Notes under the pieces: generated by a model
The model's input: the letters and a program-made list of their open reading frames with translations, nothing else
What the model was told of the DNA's origin: nothing
The model's database searches: none
Made by a program: the position numbers and the translations under genes
Origin: Colias croceus
Taxonomy: Eukaryota > Arthropoda > Insecta > Lepidoptera > Pieridae
Assembly: GCF_905220415.1 (NCBI RefSeq)
Contig: NC_059539.1
Span: 5,518,001 to 5,582,000 of the forward strand
DNA length: 64,000 bases
Direction of reading: 5' to 3'
Shown here: piece by piece, positions 63,363 to 64,000 of the stretch
Layout: every line of letters starts with the position of its first letter
How positions within the stretch are numbered: the first letter of the stretch is position 1

Positions 63363-64000
63363 AACGAACCTATCGGTAAATACACGATAATTTTGAAGCT
63401 CTTGTAGTATTATAAGTGAATATTTATAACATTATATCAACTATATATGACAACCACATGACAACAAATTAACAATTATAATATAATTAACAATAAGTTG
63501 GCTCTTAAAGAAAAAAGACGATACCAAAAATAATGATACCATAAAACAGAGAGATGTCAATGAGGTACCTAACCCTAACCCATTTTACCATTTCACTGCG
63601 AATCCCTAAAAACGTTAAGATAAGAAAAAGGCGAGCTCAAGAGTACCATTTAATGAGTATCTTTGCTTTGTTTCTAAAATAAAACGTATCATAAAGTTGT
63701 TTTCATACCTAATATAATGAACGGTGAAATATATTTAACGTGAGGAAGTTTAATTTGAAAAATATAAATTAGAGGAAAAATAATGATGGGCTCGTGTAAA
63801 GGCAGTCGGAGGTCGTTGGTCTGTGGTACTTTTATTCTTAGACGGGGTCTATCTAAGGGTCAGTACGGGACAAAGTAGCTTTGCTAAATTGATTTTATGT
63901 GTATTGCGGACTTAGTCGCCCGGCACTGTATTAGTGTCTGTGTCGCGGGAATACTTCGACTTTAGTGAACAGTTTTTGTTTTACGTTAAAGAACTCGAAA

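Larger units (their letters stand above)
62349..64000. other. Non-coding DNA with repeat-derived segments
   Basis: 62690-63060 contains AAGATGGCGGGCGTGGGACA and other words I associate with dispersed lepidopteran repeats. Foldbacks at 63077-63362 follow. The last 200 bp (63800-64000) are less AT-rich and include GGGTCAGTACGG, which contains an arthropod-type initiator TCAGT; a first exon there is possible but not shown. Confidence 0.4.

Overview
The window looks like AT-rich nuclear DNA from an insect, most likely a moth or butterfly. The evidence is a spliced eukaryotic gene, a non-LTR retrotransposon whose 3' tail reads CTTACCATCAGGCGATCC, several short elements ending in the motif GCCGCGGGCGGAAGCTAG typical of lepidopteran Lep1-type Helitrons, and recurrent GTAGGTACCTAC-like words. 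The assignment rests on repeat recognition from memory, not on a database search.

Region 1 (1-6490) holds the only convincing host gene: the 3' eleven exons of a DEAH-box RNA helicase of the DHX33 type on the + strand. They give about 624 codons; the N-terminus lies upstream of the window. All eleven exons join in frame, but one join works only with a GC-AG intron. Its introns carry a LINE 3' end, a foldback MITE, an RTE-type LINE 3' end and a short Helitron. Just after the stop codon the last 26 codons occur a second time, as a diverged tandem copy whose downstream flank is split by a foldback MITE.

Region 2 (6490-16120) starts with a 5'-truncated, mutated Jockey/CR1-like LINE, followed by two TIR elements (9764-9970 and 10257-10739), a possible tRNA-derived SINE scrap and unremarkable AT-rich DNA.

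Region 3 (16126-20698) is the most structured part. It is a PIF/Harbinger-type DNA transposon relic, with a Myb/SANT-like gene and a truncated transposase, into which a second copy of the same family has inserted in the opposite orientation. This gives a very large near-perfect inverted repeat. Both copies carry the same transposase truncation, with a Helitron 3' end in place of the missing part, so the family was moved after it had lost its own transposase. The inner copy also has a 411-bp tandem duplication.

Region 4 (20.7-64 kb) has no recognisable protein-coding gene. It contains Helitron-like elements (20868, 37217, 50203, 55335, 59163, 62118), a THAP-domain transposon relic between inverted arms (about 44.0-45.56 kb), short TIR or inverted-repeat units, several hairpins, and one GC-rich island (38.42-39.08 kb) that could be a first exon or promoter of an unseen gene. 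It may be intergenic DNA or large introns of a gene whose exons lie outside the window. No rRNA, tRNA gene or CRISPR array was seen.
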